Of a stretch of 64,000 nt of DNA, positions 1 through 9,140 are shown in pieces. The notes below the pieces were generated by a model. That model saw only the letters and a list, made by a program, of their open reading frames with translations. It made no database searches and was not told where the DNA came from. The stretch comes from an uncultured Pseudoxanthomonas sp. (GTDB lineage: Bacteria > Pseudomonadota > Gammaproteobacteria > Xanthomonadales > Xanthomonadaceae), in NCBI GenBank assembly GCA_946479745.1, contig CAMLGZ010000003.1, forward strand, positions 186,001 through 250,000. The letters run 5' to 3'. The position numbers and the translations under genes are program-made. The number at the start of each line of letters is the position of its first letter. Position 1 is the stretch's first letter.

Positions 1-587
1 TCGGATTCGCCTCCTTGCGGATAGGCGTAGACCAGATCGATATCGGAAGAGAAATTAAGTTCGCCGCCACCCAGTTTCCCCAACCCGAACACGACCAGCC
101 TTTGCACGCTGCCGTCGGCCGCGCGCACCACGCCATGGCGCTGTGCGAATTCGGTTTCCAAAGCCTCCAGCGCGGTGCGTAGGCAGTTTTCCGCCAGTCG
201 CGTGCTGCCAGCGAGAATCGCGTCCACCTCGTCCAGACCCAGCGCGTCGCGCCAGACCAGGCGAGTCGATTCGGCGGTGCGATAGCTACGCAGTTGCTCC
301 GGCCATCGCTCCGACTGTTCCGCCGATAGAAGCGGCGGGGCGAACGTTTCGGCGCCATCGTCGCGCTTGAATACTGCTAGCAAACTTGGCTGCTTACGCA
401 GTGTCTCCAGGGCGAAATCGCTGGCTGCGATCACCTTGCCCACGCGTTCGGCGAACGCGCCATCGTCCAGTAAAGCGGCCGCTTCGTCCGAACGCGCACG
501 CAGATTCGTCAACCCGCGCCCGACCAGCGTCCCGATCGAGTCCGTCATCGCCATCGCATCGTTTTCCATATCCGGCGATTGTGTCAT
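1..587 (-). CDS. glnE: GlnE, bifunctional glutamine synthetase adenylyltransferase/deadenylase (N-terminal part)
   Basis: GlnE adds AMP to glutamine synthetase, or removes it, in response to nitrogen status through PII. Only the first 195 residues are inside the window, and the frame runs off its left edge. Translation of the minus strand from an ATG at 587 ends in the family's nucleotidyltransferase signature: [20 protein letters not shown], with the metal-binding DxD. That motif sits earlier than in the longest GlnE proteins, so the N-terminus may be slightly short. The ATG overlaps the TGA of the upstream LysR gene (ATGA), which suggests translational coupling. The family is clear from the motif; activity cannot be judged from a fragment. 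Confidence 0.9.
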   Translation of the reverse strand, partial: MTQSPDMENDAMAMTDSIGTLVGRGLTNLRARSDEAAALLDDGAFAERVGKVIAASDFALETLRKQPSLLAVFKRDDGAETFAPPLLSAEQSERWPEQLRSYRTAESTRLVWRDALGLDEVDAILAGSTRLAENCLRTALEALETEFAQRHGVVRAADGSVQRLVVFGLGKLGGGELNFSSDIDLVYAYPQGGES

Positions 588-1483
588 GCGCCGCGCCCGG
601 CTTCGGCGAACGTTTCCACCAGCCAGTCGATGAACACCCGCACGCGCGGCGACAGCTGTCGGTTGCGTGGATATAGCAGCGATACCGGCGAAGGCGCGGG
701 CGGATGTTCGGGCAACACCTCCACCAGCGTGCCGCGCTGCAGGTCCGCTTCCAAGTTGTAGCGCGGTGCCTGGATCAACCCCAGCCCCAATCGCGCCGCG
801 GCCGAATAGGTCTCGGCCCCTGTTACCGAAAGCGTGGCCGGCAAGGTCACATTGCGGGCGACGCCGTCCTTGATGAATTCCAGCGGCAGCAATGCGCCGG
901 TGGCCGAGGAACGGAAGCCGATCATGCGATGCCCCGCCAATGCTTCGATGCTGGCCGGCGTGCCGAACTCGGCGAGGTAAGCCGGCGAAGCGCAAGTCAC
1001 TTCCGCCAGCATCGCCACGCGCCGCGCCACCATGTCGGTGTCGCGGGGTTCGCCGACGCGAAGCACGCAATCGACGCCCTCGCGCACCAGATCCACCCAG
1101 CGGTCGCCTTCGCCCATCAGCAATTCCAGATCCGGATAACGGGCCAGGAACACGGGCAATCCCGGTAGCACGAAACGGCGCGCCAGCGTGCCTTGCACGT
1201 CGACGCGCAGCAGTCCACGCGGCTTGGCCCCGGCGAAGGCGGCCTCGGCATCTTCGATGTCGCCCAGGATCGCCAGGCAGCGCCGGTAGTAGGCCTCGCC
1301 GTCCAGCGTCGGGCTGACGGTGCGCGTGGTCCGTTGCAACAGGCGGACGCCCAGGCGGGTTTCCAGCTGCTTGATGGCGTCGGTAGCGGTGGAGCGCGGC
1401 AGGCCCAGATCCTGCGCCGCCTGGGTAAAGCTGCGTTGTTCCACCACCCGTACGAAGACCCGCATCGCGTCGAATCGGTCCAT
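584..1483 (-). CDS. LysR-family transcriptional regulator
   Basis: A 299-residue protein of normal LysR length. It has an N-terminal winged helix-turn-helix (about residues 5-63, with [20 protein letters not shown] typical of the recognition region) and a C-terminal effector-binding domain of the CrgA/DhaR-like group. It is divergent from a short-chain dehydrogenase across a 122-base gap. In this family that arrangement usually means the regulator controls both its own gene and the divergent one. Its stop codon overlaps the start of glnE by four bases, so glnE may be partly co-transcribed from this promoter. The inducer cannot be read from the sequence. Confidence 0.9.
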   Translation of the reverse strand: MDRFDAMRVFVRVVEQRSFTQAAQDLGLPRSTATDAIKQLETRLGVRLLQRTTRTVSPTLDGEAYYRRCLAILGDIEDAEAAFAGAKPRGLLRVDVQGTLARRFVLPGLPVFLARYPDLELLMGEGDRWVDLVREGVDCVLRVGEPRDTDMVARRVAMLAEVTCASPAYLAEFGTPASIEALAGHRMIGFRSSATGALLPLEFIKDGVARNVTLPATLSVTGAETYSAAARLGLGLIQAPRYNLEADLQRGTLVEVLPEHPPAPSPVSLLYPRNRQLSPRVRVFIDWLVETFAEAGRGA

Positions 1484-1605
1484 AGATTGTTCGCTTTATC
1501 CGCCAGATGATTCCGAATATTGGTGGATTATCCGGAAGAAGGAAAGGCGCATCGTTCGCTCACCGGCTGCTGCCGGCCCCACACACCCTTCCAAAGGACA
1601 TCGCC
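1484..1605. promoter_or_regulatory. Divergent LysR/SDR promoter region
   Basis: This is the 122-base gap between the divergent LysR and dehydrogenase genes. It is more AT-rich than the genes and contains an interrupted inverted repeat, TTCCG near 1511 and CGGAA near 1533, around an AT-rich centre (AATATTGGTGGATTAT). This resembles a LysR-type recognition region. A ribosome-binding site (AAAGGA, about 1593) precedes the ATG at 1606. Assignment as an operator is inference. Confidence 0.4.
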
Positions 1606-2346
1606 ATGAACACCCCCACTCCCCGCATCGCCCTGGTCACCGGCGCCTCCCGCGGCATCGGCGCGGCCATCGCCCAGCGCTTGGCCCGCGACGGACACGC
1701 CGTCATCGTCAACTACTCCGGCAACGCCGCGGCGGCAGAACAGGTGGTGCGCACCATCGAAGCGGCCGGTGGCAAGGCCCTGGCCGCGCAGGCCGACGTG
1801 GCCGACGCCGCAGCCGTGGCGCGCATGTTCGATTCGGCCGAAGCGGCTTTCGGTGGTATCGACGTGCTGGTCAACAACGCCGGCATCCTGAAGCTGGGCG
1901 CTATCGGCGCCAGCGATGATGCGTTGTTCGACAGCCAGATCGCCGTCAACCTGAAAGGCACTTTCAACACCCTGCGCGAAGCTTCCAGGCGCATGCGCGA
2001 TGGCGGACGTATCGTCAATTTTTCCACCAGCGTGGTAGGCACGAAGATGGAGAACTACGGCGTGTACGCCGCCACCAAGGCCGCGGTGGAAACGCTGACC
2101 GCGATCCAGTCCAAGGAACTGCGCGGCCACCACATCACCGTCAATGCAGTGGCTCCCGGCCCGACCGCGACCGATTTGTTTTTAGACGGCAAGTCCGACG
2201 AACTGGTGCAACGCCTGGCCGCAATGAATCCGCTGGAAAGGTTGGGCACGCCGGAAGACATCGCCGCCGTGGTCGCCTTCCTGGTCGGCCCGGATGGCGG
2301 CTGGATCAATGGCCAGGTGCTGCGCGCCAATGGCGGCATGGTCTGA
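1606..2346 (+). CDS. Short-chain dehydrogenase/reductase (3-oxoacyl-ACP reductase-like)
   Basis: A 246-residue classical SDR that would catalyse an NAD(P)H-dependent carbonyl/alcohol interconversion in the cytoplasm. It shows the TGASRGIG cofactor motif (about residues 12-19), the NNAG motif, the catalytic Ser and YAATK (Tyr and Lys), and a C-terminal GGWINGQVLRANGGM ending typical of FabG-like proteins. The frame is open upstream to 1507, but the ATG at 1606 has a good ribosome-binding site and starts the conserved fold. It is divergent from the LysR gene, which probably controls it. The substrate is unknown; the similarity to FabG does not prove a fatty-acid role. Confidence 0.9.
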   Translation: MNTPTPRIALVTGASRGIGAAIAQRLARDGHAVIVNYSGNAAAAEQVVRTIEAAGGKALAAQADVADAAAVARMFDSAEAAFGGIDVLVNNAGILKLGAIGASDDALFDSQIAVNLKGTFNTLREASRRMRDGGRIVNFSTSVVGTKMENYGVYAATKAAVETLTAIQSKELRGHHITVNAVAPGPTATDLFLDGKSDELVQRLAAMNPLERLGTPEDIAAVVAFLVGPDGGWINGQVLRANGGMV

Positions 2347-2410
2347 GGCTTCAACGCGACAGCGCTTAACCGTTTACCTCTTACGAATCCCTTCGCTTCA
2401 TCAACCAGGC

Positions 2411-2427
2411 GCATCCGTGACGGATGC
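2411..2427. terminator. Small perfect hairpin between the two SDR genes
   Basis: GCATCCG, a three-base loop, then CGGATGC form a perfect 7-bp stem 20 bases before the next start codon. There is no T-run after it, so it may be a weak terminator, a processing site or a 5'-UTR structure of the downstream gene. Confidence 0.4.
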
Positions 2428-2447
2428 GCCGACACCGGAGAATTGCC

Positions 2448-3350
2448 ATGAACAATGCAAAAGTCATCGTCGTCACCGGCGCGTCCAGCGGCTTCGGCGC
2501 GCTTACCGCCCGCGCCCTGGCCCGTGCCGGCCACACTGTCTACGCCGGTATCCGCGATACCGCCGCGCGCAATGCGCCGCAGGTCGCTGCCGCCGTGCAA
2601 TTCGCACACGACCATCGAGTGGATCTGCGAACGGTGGAGCTGGACGTGCAATCGGAGACATCCGTGCAAGCCGGCATCGCCCAGGTCATCGCCGAAACGG
2701 GGCGCGTGGACGTCATCGTGCACAACGCCGGGCACATGTCCTACGGTCCGGCCGAAGCATTCACGCCGGAACAGTTCGCACAGCTCTACGACATCAACGT
2801 GCTGAGCGCGCAACGCGTCAACCGCGCCGCGTTGCCGCAATTGCGCAAACAGGGCCAAGGATTGGTGGTGTGGGTGTCGTCGAGCAGCGTGCGTGGCGGC
2901 ACTCCGCCGTTCCTGGCGCCGTACTTCGCGGCCAAGGCGGCGATGGATTCGCTGGCCGTGTCCTACGCCGGCGAGCTGGCGCGCTGGGGCATCGAAACCA
3001 GCATCGTCATGCCCGGCGCCTTCACCAAGGGCACCAATCACTTCGCCCACTCCGGCAAGCCCGACGACGCGGAGCGTTCGGCCGAATACGACAGCGGCCC
3101 CTACGCCGGACTTTCCGAGCAATCACTGAAGGCGCTGGCTTCGCTGGAACCGGCCGATGCGGATGCAGCGTCGGTGGCCGACGGAATCGTGCGAGTGGTG
3201 GATACGGAATTCGGCAAGCGCCCCTTCCGTGTGCATATCGATCCCTCGCGGGATGGGTGCGAGGAAGTCAGTGACGTTGGGGATCGGATTCGGGTGGAGT
3301 TTTTGCACCGTATCGGGTTGGAGGATTTGCTGTCGCCGCGGCATGGTTGA
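2448..3350 (+). CDS. Short-chain dehydrogenase/reductase
   Basis: A 300-residue SDR that is longer than its upstream neighbour and of a different subgroup. It has TGASSGFG for cofactor binding, HNAG in place of NNAG, and an active-site YFAAK. The extra C-terminal stretch is typical of retinol-dehydrogenase-like or extended cytosolic SDRs. The ATG at 2448 follows GGAGAATTGCC, a plausible ribosome-binding site. It probably belongs with the SDR at 1606 (102-base gap, same strand), although a hairpin separates them. The substrate cannot be named. Confidence 0.88.
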   Translation: MNNAKVIVVTGASSGFGALTARALARAGHTVYAGIRDTAARNAPQVAAAVQFAHDHRVDLRTVELDVQSETSVQAGIAQVIAETGRVDVIVHNAGHMSYGPAEAFTPEQFAQLYDINVLSAQRVNRAALPQLRKQGQGLVVWVSSSSVRGGTPPFLAPYFAAKAAMDSLAVSYAGELARWGIETSIVMPGAFTKGTNHFAHSGKPDDAERSAEYDSGPYAGLSEQSLKALASLEPADADAASVADGIVRVVDTEFGKRPFRVHIDPSRDGCEEVSDVGDRIRVEFLHRIGLEDLLSPRHG

Positions 3351-3629
3351 GGACTGCGACGAGATAGGGCGGGCACCGCCGCCGCTCTGTGCGAGGTGTC
3401 CGGCGGGCAATGCCCGCCCTACTTGGCCGGATGGCGCGCGGTGCGACCCTTCAAATCCAACAATGATGCATGCAGGTGATCGAGCTCAACATGGCTGTAA
3501 AGCGGTGGCGATTTCCTGACGCGCAAGCCATGCAGCCTGCTGGTTGTCGGCATCTGCTGAAAGTTGGGTCCCGGCGTTCGCCGGGATGACGGCCTTAAAT
3601 ATTTTTACATTGCATTTAATGTTGAGTGC
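3351..3629. other. Intergenic region with REP-like hairpins
   Basis: No gene is evident in these 279 bases between convergent genes. The region holds a GC-rich inverted sequence near 3367-3422 (GGGCGGGCA paired with TGCCCGCCC) and a half-copy of a repeat family near 3565-3592 (GGCGTTCGCCGGGATGAC). Relatives of that family occur at 24739-24850 and about 30753-30785. It probably acts as a bidirectional transcript end. Confidence 0.6.
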
Positions 3630-5300
3630 TCAGAGCATGATCGCCATATCGGCGATCGCGCGCAGGTGCTCTGCCAGACGCATGCTCAGCGCAACGATGG
3701 TGAAAGTCGGGAACGCCCAGCCCCCGGTCGGAAACACCGAGCTGCCCACGACATAAAGATTGTCCACGCCATGCACCCGGCATTGACGATCGACCACGCC
3801 CGAATGCGGATCGTCGGACATGCGCGTGGTTCCCAGGTGGTGGGCGGTGCCGCGAAGCTCGGGCGCCGCGCCGGTACCTTCCCGCAGCCACGGTTCCAGC
3901 TGGAACCTCCCCCCGCAAGAGTTGGCAAGCTCTGCGCCGAACAGGCCGGCGGCGGTGCGGTAGGTACGCCAATCCAGTTCGGTAAGCCGCCAGTCCACAC
4001 AGATCTTGCGCTGCCCCAGCGCATCCACTTCATCGCCCAGCGTGACCCGGCTATCGGGATTGGGCGCCTGCTCGAAGTATCCGATCACATCCACGTGATC
4101 GCTCTTGACCGTCGGCTTGCCTGCCAGCTTGCGCAAGGCCGCTTGCGCGATGTCCCAGCCGCCAATGCCCACCCGTAGCCCCAGCTTGCCGATCCCTTCC
4201 GCGGGCTTCGCCGTTTCCTGTCCGTCCCGATCCTTGCAACTGCGGCCGGCACGCGTCATCCCTTCCAGGGCCATGCTTTCGTCTTGCGCACCGGGACGTA
4301 ACGCATTCTTCAGATCGCGCAGCGCCTGCACTCCTTTCGGCGCGGGAGCTTCCACTGCGACAGGACGGACGCGCGCGCTGAGAAGCTGATGCGTCTGCAC
4401 CGCCTGCTCCGACAGACACAGCTCGGGAAACGAAGGCACCGGACCTTTGCCTCCGCTTCGATCGTAGGGCCGCGTCAGAGGATCGGGAGCATCGGTGAAC
4501 AAAGTGCCCAGCTTGCCGCTGGGATGGTCCATGAAATAGCGCCCCACCAGGTCCTTGTCGTTGCCCAATCCCTTGGGCGCCACCGAGTTCGACAGCAGCA
4601 GCAATCGCGCATTCTCGATGCCGCCGCACGCAAGCACATAGTGGCGTGCCCGAATGATGCCTTTGCGCCCGTCCAGCGCGCCGATGCGGGCTTGGCGAAC
4701 CGAAGATCCCGCGGCCGCGGCTTCGAGTTCGAGCAGATTGGCGTGCAGCAGGACCGTGATGTTCGCGGCCCGTTCGAGTTCGGACCGATAAGCTTCGCCA
4801 AAGAAGATCGGACTGAGCACGAAGTTGTGGTTGATCAGTTTGGCGTCGTCGAAAGCGACCGGCGCGCGCGCAGGCGGGGTAAGGAAGGTGCCTTGCGCGA
4901 AGTCGTGCGACTCGATGCCGCACACCATTTGTGCGCGCCGATAGTACGGTTCGATCTCGTCGTAGGAAATGGGCCAGCCGCTATGCGGAACCCAATCGCG
5001 CTGATCCAGGTCCAGCGCGCTCAAGGGAATGCAGCCGCCGCCCCAGACATTGCAACTTCCTCCGAAGGCCCGCATCCGCGAAGTCCCCGGATCCAGTTCG
5101 GGGGATCCGACGGAGGCGCCTTGATACAGCACCTGGCTGCTGTCTTCGCCGGCAAGCCCGCCGCTTTCTACCAGGCATACGCTCAGCTGCGTTCCGATGA
5201 AGCTGCGTGCGATCGAGATTCCTGCGGGGCCCGCGCCGATGATGCAAATGTCCGCGGAAAAGTCTTCCAAGCCGGACCTGTCAAGGTAATCGATGATCAT
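3630..5300 (-). CDS. GMC-family FAD-dependent oxidoreductase
   Basis: A 556-residue flavoprotein of the glucose-methanol-choline superfamily. The N-terminus has the dinucleotide-binding GAGPAGISIARSFIG, followed by a glycine-rich GGSCNVWGGGC segment. The C-terminal GMC domain carries HHLGTTRMSDDPHSGVVD, with the active-site His pair region, and VVGSSVFPTGG. These features are typical of the bacterial sugar or polyol dehydrogenase branch. I start at the ATG at 5300, which follows AGGAGGGGCG; a longer frame to 5348 lacks such a signal. No export signal is visible. It stands alone between REP-rich gaps, and its substrate is unknown. Confidence 0.88.
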   Translation of the reverse strand: MIIDYLDRSGLEDFSADICIIGAGPAGISIARSFIGTQLSVCLVESGGLAGEDSSQVLYQGASVGSPELDPGTSRMRAFGGSCNVWGGGCIPLSALDLDQRDWVPHSGWPISYDEIEPYYRRAQMVCGIESHDFAQGTFLTPPARAPVAFDDAKLINHNFVLSPIFFGEAYRSELERAANITVLLHANLLELEAAAAGSSVRQARIGALDGRKGIIRARHYVLACGGIENARLLLLSNSVAPKGLGNDKDLVGRYFMDHPSGKLGTLFTDAPDPLTRPYDRSGGKGPVPSFPELCLSEQAVQTHQLLSARVRPVAVEAPAPKGVQALRDLKNALRPGAQDESMALEGMTRAGRSCKDRDGQETAKPAEGIGKLGLRVGIGGWDIAQAALRKLAGKPTVKSDHVDVIGYFEQAPNPDSRVTLGDEVDALGQRKICVDWRLTELDWRTYRTAAGLFGAELANSCGGRFQLEPWLREGTGAAPELRGTAHHLGTTRMSDDPHSGVVDRQCRVHGVDNLYVVGSSVFPTGGWAFPTFTIVALSMRLAEHLRAIADMAIML

Positions 5301-5387
5301 CGCCCCTCCTGCAAGCGCGTCACGCGCGGACCGCACAAGAGAAAACAACGCACATCAGCCCGCACCCCGGCCATTGACGAGACGGAC

Positions 5388-5579
5388 GCAGGTCGGGGCT
5401 ACGCCCCCGACAGGTGGGCAGGGCCACGTGCTCACGGTCATGGCGTGTCTGCGCAATTGCCTTGCCCCCTTTGCAAAGGGGAGGAGAAACGCTTTGCGTG
5501 CGTAGCGAGGTAGGTCGGGGCTACGTCCCCGACGCTTGGAACCTGCCCCACGAGCGTCGGGGGCGTAGCCCCGACCTAC
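5388..5579. repeat. REP-like repeats (GTAGGTCGGGGCTACG family)
   Basis: One copy lies at 5388-5410. A pair facing each other at 5510-5579 forms a long hairpin: GTAGGTCGGGGCTACGTCCC against GGGGCGTAGCCCCGACCTAC. The same unit recurs at 14303-14374. A further short element (CCCCCTTTGCAAAGGGG, near 5465) resembles the one at 46190. The region lies between kdpE and the GMC gene and probably ends the kdp transcript. Confidence 0.8.
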
Positions 5580-5599
5580 GACAAATTTTCCGAAAGATC

Positions 5600-6340
5600 C
5601 TAGTGTCCGGCGGACATGAAGCGCAGGCCGACTCCCGGCTCGGTGGCGATATATCTGGGCGTAGCAGCCTCGTCCCCGAGTTTCTGCCGCAGCTTGCCGA
5701 CCAGGATGCGCAGGTAATGGGTGTCGTGCTGGTGGGTGGGGCCCCACACTTCCTTCAACAGTTGCGGCTGGGTGACCACGCGGCCGGCGTGATGCAGCAG
5801 CAAAGCGAGCAGCGTGTATTCCTTGCGGGTCAGCGACACCGGTTCGCCGCCCAGATGGACTTCGCGACGCGCCAGGTCTATGCGCAGATTTCCATCGTCG
5901 AAGACCGGTGGCGTTTCATGGCCCTCGGCCGCTTGCTGTCGCAGCAGCGCACGCACGCGGGCCATCAGCTCCTGCACGCCGAAAGGCTTGGTGACGTAGT
6001 CGTTGGCGCCGGCATCGAGCGCGGCCACTTTCTCCGCTTCGCCCGCGCGCACCGTCAGCATGATGACCGGCACCTGCGACCATTGGCGCAGCTCGTTCAA
6101 CACTTCATGGCCGTCCTTGTCGGGCAGGCCTATGTCCAGAATGACCAGGTCGGCGCCCTGCGTGGCCAATGAGGTCAGGCCTTCCCCGCCGTTCGCCGCC
6201 AGCACCACCTGATAACCCTGCGCACGCAGACTGATATCCAGGAACTTGCGGATCTGCGGCTCGTCGTCGATCACCAGCACCCGCGCCGGCGGCGCGGAAA
6301 TCCCGGAAATCGGATCGGTCTGATCAGTCGGATTGGGCAT
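5600..6340 (-). CDS. kdpE: KdpE, OmpR-family response regulator of the kdp operon
   Basis: KdpE is phosphorylated by KdpD under potassium limitation or osmotic stress and activates kdpFABC. This 246-residue protein has a receiver domain with acidic pair Asp25/Asp26, phospho-acceptor Asp69 in LVILDIGLPDKDG and Lys118 in YVTKPFG. A C-terminal winged helix with the OmpR-type segment RKEYTLLALLLHHAGRVVT follows. Its start overlaps the end of kdpD by 17 bases, so the two are translationally coupled. The N-terminus is about 18 residues longer than usual (low-complexity, proline- and threonine-rich). The likely target is the repeat set at 13814-13855 upstream of kdpF. Confidence 0.95.
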   Translation of the reverse strand: MPNPTDQTDPISGISAPPARVLVIDDEPQIRKFLDISLRAQGYQVVLAANGGEGLTSLATQGADLVILDIGLPDKDGHEVLNELRQWSQVPVIMLTVRAGEAEKVAALDAGANDYVTKPFGVQELMARVRALLRQQAAEGHETPPVFDDGNLRIDLARREVHLGGEPVSLTRKEYTLLALLLHHAGRVVTQPQLLKEVWGPTHQHDTHYLRILVGKLRQKLGDEAATPRYIATEPGVGLRFMSAGH

Positions 6341-8984
6341 CGCTCTTCTGGGGCAGCGGTTCTATGAGCGGCAGGGTAATCCGGATGAGGGTGCCGCGGC
6401 CATCGCCGCCTGACAGGGCTTCCACGCTGCCGCCGTGCGCGCCGATCATGCCTTGGCTGATGGTCAAGCCAAGCCCGGTGCCATGCCGTCCGCGGTCGCC
6501 GCGCTCCACGCTGTAGAACATGTCGAAGATGCGCGCGCGTTCCTCTTCCGGTATGCCCGGCCCGTGATCGCGCACATCGATGCGCAACTTGCCCTCGACC
6601 AGGCGCGCATCGACTTCGACAGGCTGGCCGGGCGGAGAAAACTTGGCCGCGTTCTCCAGCACATTGAAGAAAGCCTGCTCCACCAGTGCCGGATGCACCC
6701 AGATGGGTTTCATGTCCGGCTCGATGCGTATCTCCAGCTTCACCTGAGGCTGGTAGCGGATCAGCCGGCTGGTCGCCGAACCGATCAGCTCGTCCACGCC
6801 GATCCAGTCGCGGTTCAAGGTCAGGCCGGTGTGGCCGAGCCGGGTCATGTCCAGCAGGTTCTGGATGTAGCGGTCCAAACGCTCGCCTTCCAGCTGGATG
6901 GTTTCCAGCAGGCTCTTGCGGTCTTCGGCGCTCATCGCCTCGGAGTAGTTGGCCAAGCTGCTGGCCGAACCGATCATCGAGGACAGCGGCGAGCGCAGAT
7001 CGTGCGATACGGACGACAGCAGCGCCGAACGCAGACGCTCGGTTTCGCCGCTGACGCGCGCGGTTTCCAGGTCGGATACCAACCGCGTGCGTAAGGCGGC
7101 CTGGCCGATATCGTCGGCCATGGCTTCGGCCAGGCGGCGTTGTTCGAAAGCAAGGCGCGTGTTGCCCGCATCGAATCGCAGACCCATCGCACCCAGCGTG
7201 CCGCGATCATTGCGCAACGGCAGGAACCACCACGATGAACCCGCCAGCGTGTCGGTGTAGCGGCCGGTGGCCTGGCCGTGGCGCTGCGCCCATTCGGCCG
7301 CGCCCAGATCGGTGTCGGTAAGTTTGGCGCCTTCGGAAACGGCAACGTCATCGCCGATGCGGACCCAGGCGGGGCTGCCGAAAGCCGCTTGCAAGGCGCT
7401 GCGACCGGCCGTGAGAACCTGTCCCAGATCGGCGGCGCTGGCCAGTTGCCGCCCCAGTTCCTGCAAGGCGGTGGCATGCGTGTTGGCCGCCCGCAACGCC
7501 ACTACCTGCATGCGCAATCGGGAGGCGAGCCGTCCGGCTACCAACGCGGCGACCAGGAACAGGAACACAGTGGTCACACCCTGGCGCGCGCTGATGTGCA
7601 ACGTGAAACGGGGCTCTATGAAAAAGAAGTTGTAGGCCAGGAAACACAGCCCGGCGGTGGCCACCGCGGCGGTCATGCGCGTGCGCGCAGCGACCAGGAC
7701 CACGGCGACGATGAAGACCATGGACAGGTCGTCCAGTCCCACCCAGCGTTCGGCCAGCCAGGAAATGGCAACGGCCAATGCAGTGGCGATCAGCACCAGC
7801 GCGCTGTCGTAGCGTGTGAGCGAAAGGCGCGAGGCATGCGATTGGCGACGCGAACGCGCGCGCGCTTCGGGTGTGTTGACGATGGTCAGTTCGAAATGCG
7901 CGCCACGCTGCAACAGCTGCTGGGTGAGCGTGCGATTGAACATGCGCGCCACGGGACGCTCGCGCGTGCGTCCCAGCACGATGGCCGAAACTCCGCTGCG
8001 GCCGGCATGATCCAGCAGCGCATCGGCGATGCTGGCGCCGCGCAGCACTTCGGTCTCGGCGCCGAGTTTGCGCGCCAGGGCGAAGGCCTGGTCGAGTTCC
8101 TGCTGGCGCGTTTCTTCGACGACACCGGTCTGCACGGTGACCACAGTCCAGGGCGCATCGCGCCGTTCGGCCAGACGCCGGGCCACGCGCACCAGGTATT
8201 CGGACTGGCCCAGGCCGTCGATGGCGACCAGCACGCGGCGGCGCACGTTCATGCCGGAAATGCCGCGCGCAGCCTGGGTTTCGCGTAGATCGCTGTCGAC
8301 GCGATCGGCGGCGGTCTGCATGGCCAGTTCGCGCAGCGCGATCAGGTTGGAGGGCGAGAAGAAGGTCTGCAGCGCCTGCGCGGCTTGATCGGGCACGTAG
8401 ACCTTGCCCTGGCGCAGGCGCTCGATCAGTTCGCGTGGCGGCAGATCGACCAGCACGATGTCGCGCAGGCGATCGAAGACGATGTCCGGTACGGTCTCGG
8501 TGACGCGAACGCCGGTGATGCGATGGACGACGTCGTTGAGGCTTTCCAGATGCTGGATGTTGATGGTGGTGTAGACATCGATGCCGGCGTCCAGCAGTTC
8601 CACCACATCCTGCCAGCGGCGTTCGTGGCGGCTGCCGACGGCGTTGCGGTGCGCAAGTTCGTCGACCAGCACAATGGCCGGTTTGCGCGCGAGGATCGCG
8701 TCGAGATCCATTTCCTCGAAGAGGCGGTCGCGGTATTCCAGGCGCGCGCGCGGCATCAGTTCCAGGCCGTCGATGAGCGCGGCGGTTTCGCTGCGGCCGT
8801 GGGTTTCGACGATGCCCACCACCACATCGACATCCTGTTTGCACAGTTCGCGCGCGCGCAGCAGCATGGCGTAGGTCTTGCCCACACCCGGGGCCGCGCC
8901 CAGGAAGATGGTCAGGCGGCCACTGCCGTCGCGGCGCAATTCGCCGATGAGCGCGTCTGCCTGGTGGGTGCGGGGGTCGGTCAT
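6324..8984 (-). CDS. kdpD: KdpD, potassium-sensing histidine kinase
   Basis: An 886-residue membrane sensor kinase of the usual KdpD length. It has an N-terminal KdpD domain with a Walker-A-like GAAPGVGKT (residues 29-37) and a following universal-stress-protein-like domain. A group of four membrane helices lies near residues 400-500, then a GAF-like region, the phospho-acceptor box SHDLRSPLSSMIG and the ATPase boxes DHGPGIPEEE and GTGLGL. It senses potassium or turgor and phosphorylates KdpE. It lies downstream of kdpC across a REP hairpin, which may reduce read-through from the structural genes, and it overlaps kdpE. Confidence 0.96.
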   Translation of the reverse strand: MTDPRTHQADALIGELRRDGSGRLTIFLGAAPGVGKTYAMLLRARELCKQDVDVVVGIVETHGRSETAALIDGLELMPRARLEYRDRLFEEMDLDAILARKPAIVLVDELAHRNAVGSRHERRWQDVVELLDAGIDVYTTINIQHLESLNDVVHRITGVRVTETVPDIVFDRLRDIVLVDLPPRELIERLRQGKVYVPDQAAQALQTFFSPSNLIALRELAMQTAADRVDSDLRETQAARGISGMNVRRRVLVAIDGLGQSEYLVRVARRLAERRDAPWTVVTVQTGVVEETRQQELDQAFALARKLGAETEVLRGASIADALLDHAGRSGVSAIVLGRTRERPVARMFNRTLTQQLLQRGAHFELTIVNTPEARARSRRQSHASRLSLTRYDSALVLIATALAVAISWLAERWVGLDDLSMVFIVAVVLVAARTRMTAAVATAGLCFLAYNFFFIEPRFTLHISARQGVTTVFLFLVAALVAGRLASRLRMQVVALRAANTHATALQELGRQLASAADLGQVLTAGRSALQAAFGSPAWVRIGDDVAVSEGAKLTDTDLGAAEWAQRHGQATGRYTDTLAGSSWWFLPLRNDRGTLGAMGLRFDAGNTRLAFEQRRLAEAMADDIGQAALRTRLVSDLETARVSGETERLRSALLSSVSHDLRSPLSSMIGSASSLANYSEAMSAEDRKSLLETIQLEGERLDRYIQNLLDMTRLGHTGLTLNRDWIGVDELIGSATSRLIRYQPQVKLEIRIEPDMKPIWVHPALVEQAFFNVLENAAKFSPPGQPVEVDARLVEGKLRIDVRDHGPGIPEEERARIFDMFYSVERGDRGRHGTGLGLTISQGMIGAHGGSVEALSGGDGRGTLIRITLPLIEPLPQKSDAQSD

Positions 8985-9017
8985 GCGGTCATTGTGCTCC
9001 AGGACCCGTCACCTTTG

Positions 9018-9107
9018 ATTCGTCGTCCCCGCGTAGGCGGGGATCCAGTGCCTTTGCTTGTAGAAGCCGGAAGTCGCTGGGTCCCCGCCTACGCGGGGAT
9101 GACGATT
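9018..9107. repeat. REP-like hairpin between kdpC and kdpD
   Basis: Two arms, CGTCCCCGCGTAGGCGGGGA and TCCCCGCCTACGCGGGGA, are separated by about 40 bases and pair over nearly their whole length. This is the classic arrangement of a bacterial interspersed palindrome. Inside an operon it could attenuate kdpDE transcription or protect the upstream mRNA. Confidence 0.85.
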
Positions 9108-9140
9108 CATTTTTACGCGTAGCTTCATTCCTTAACTCCT

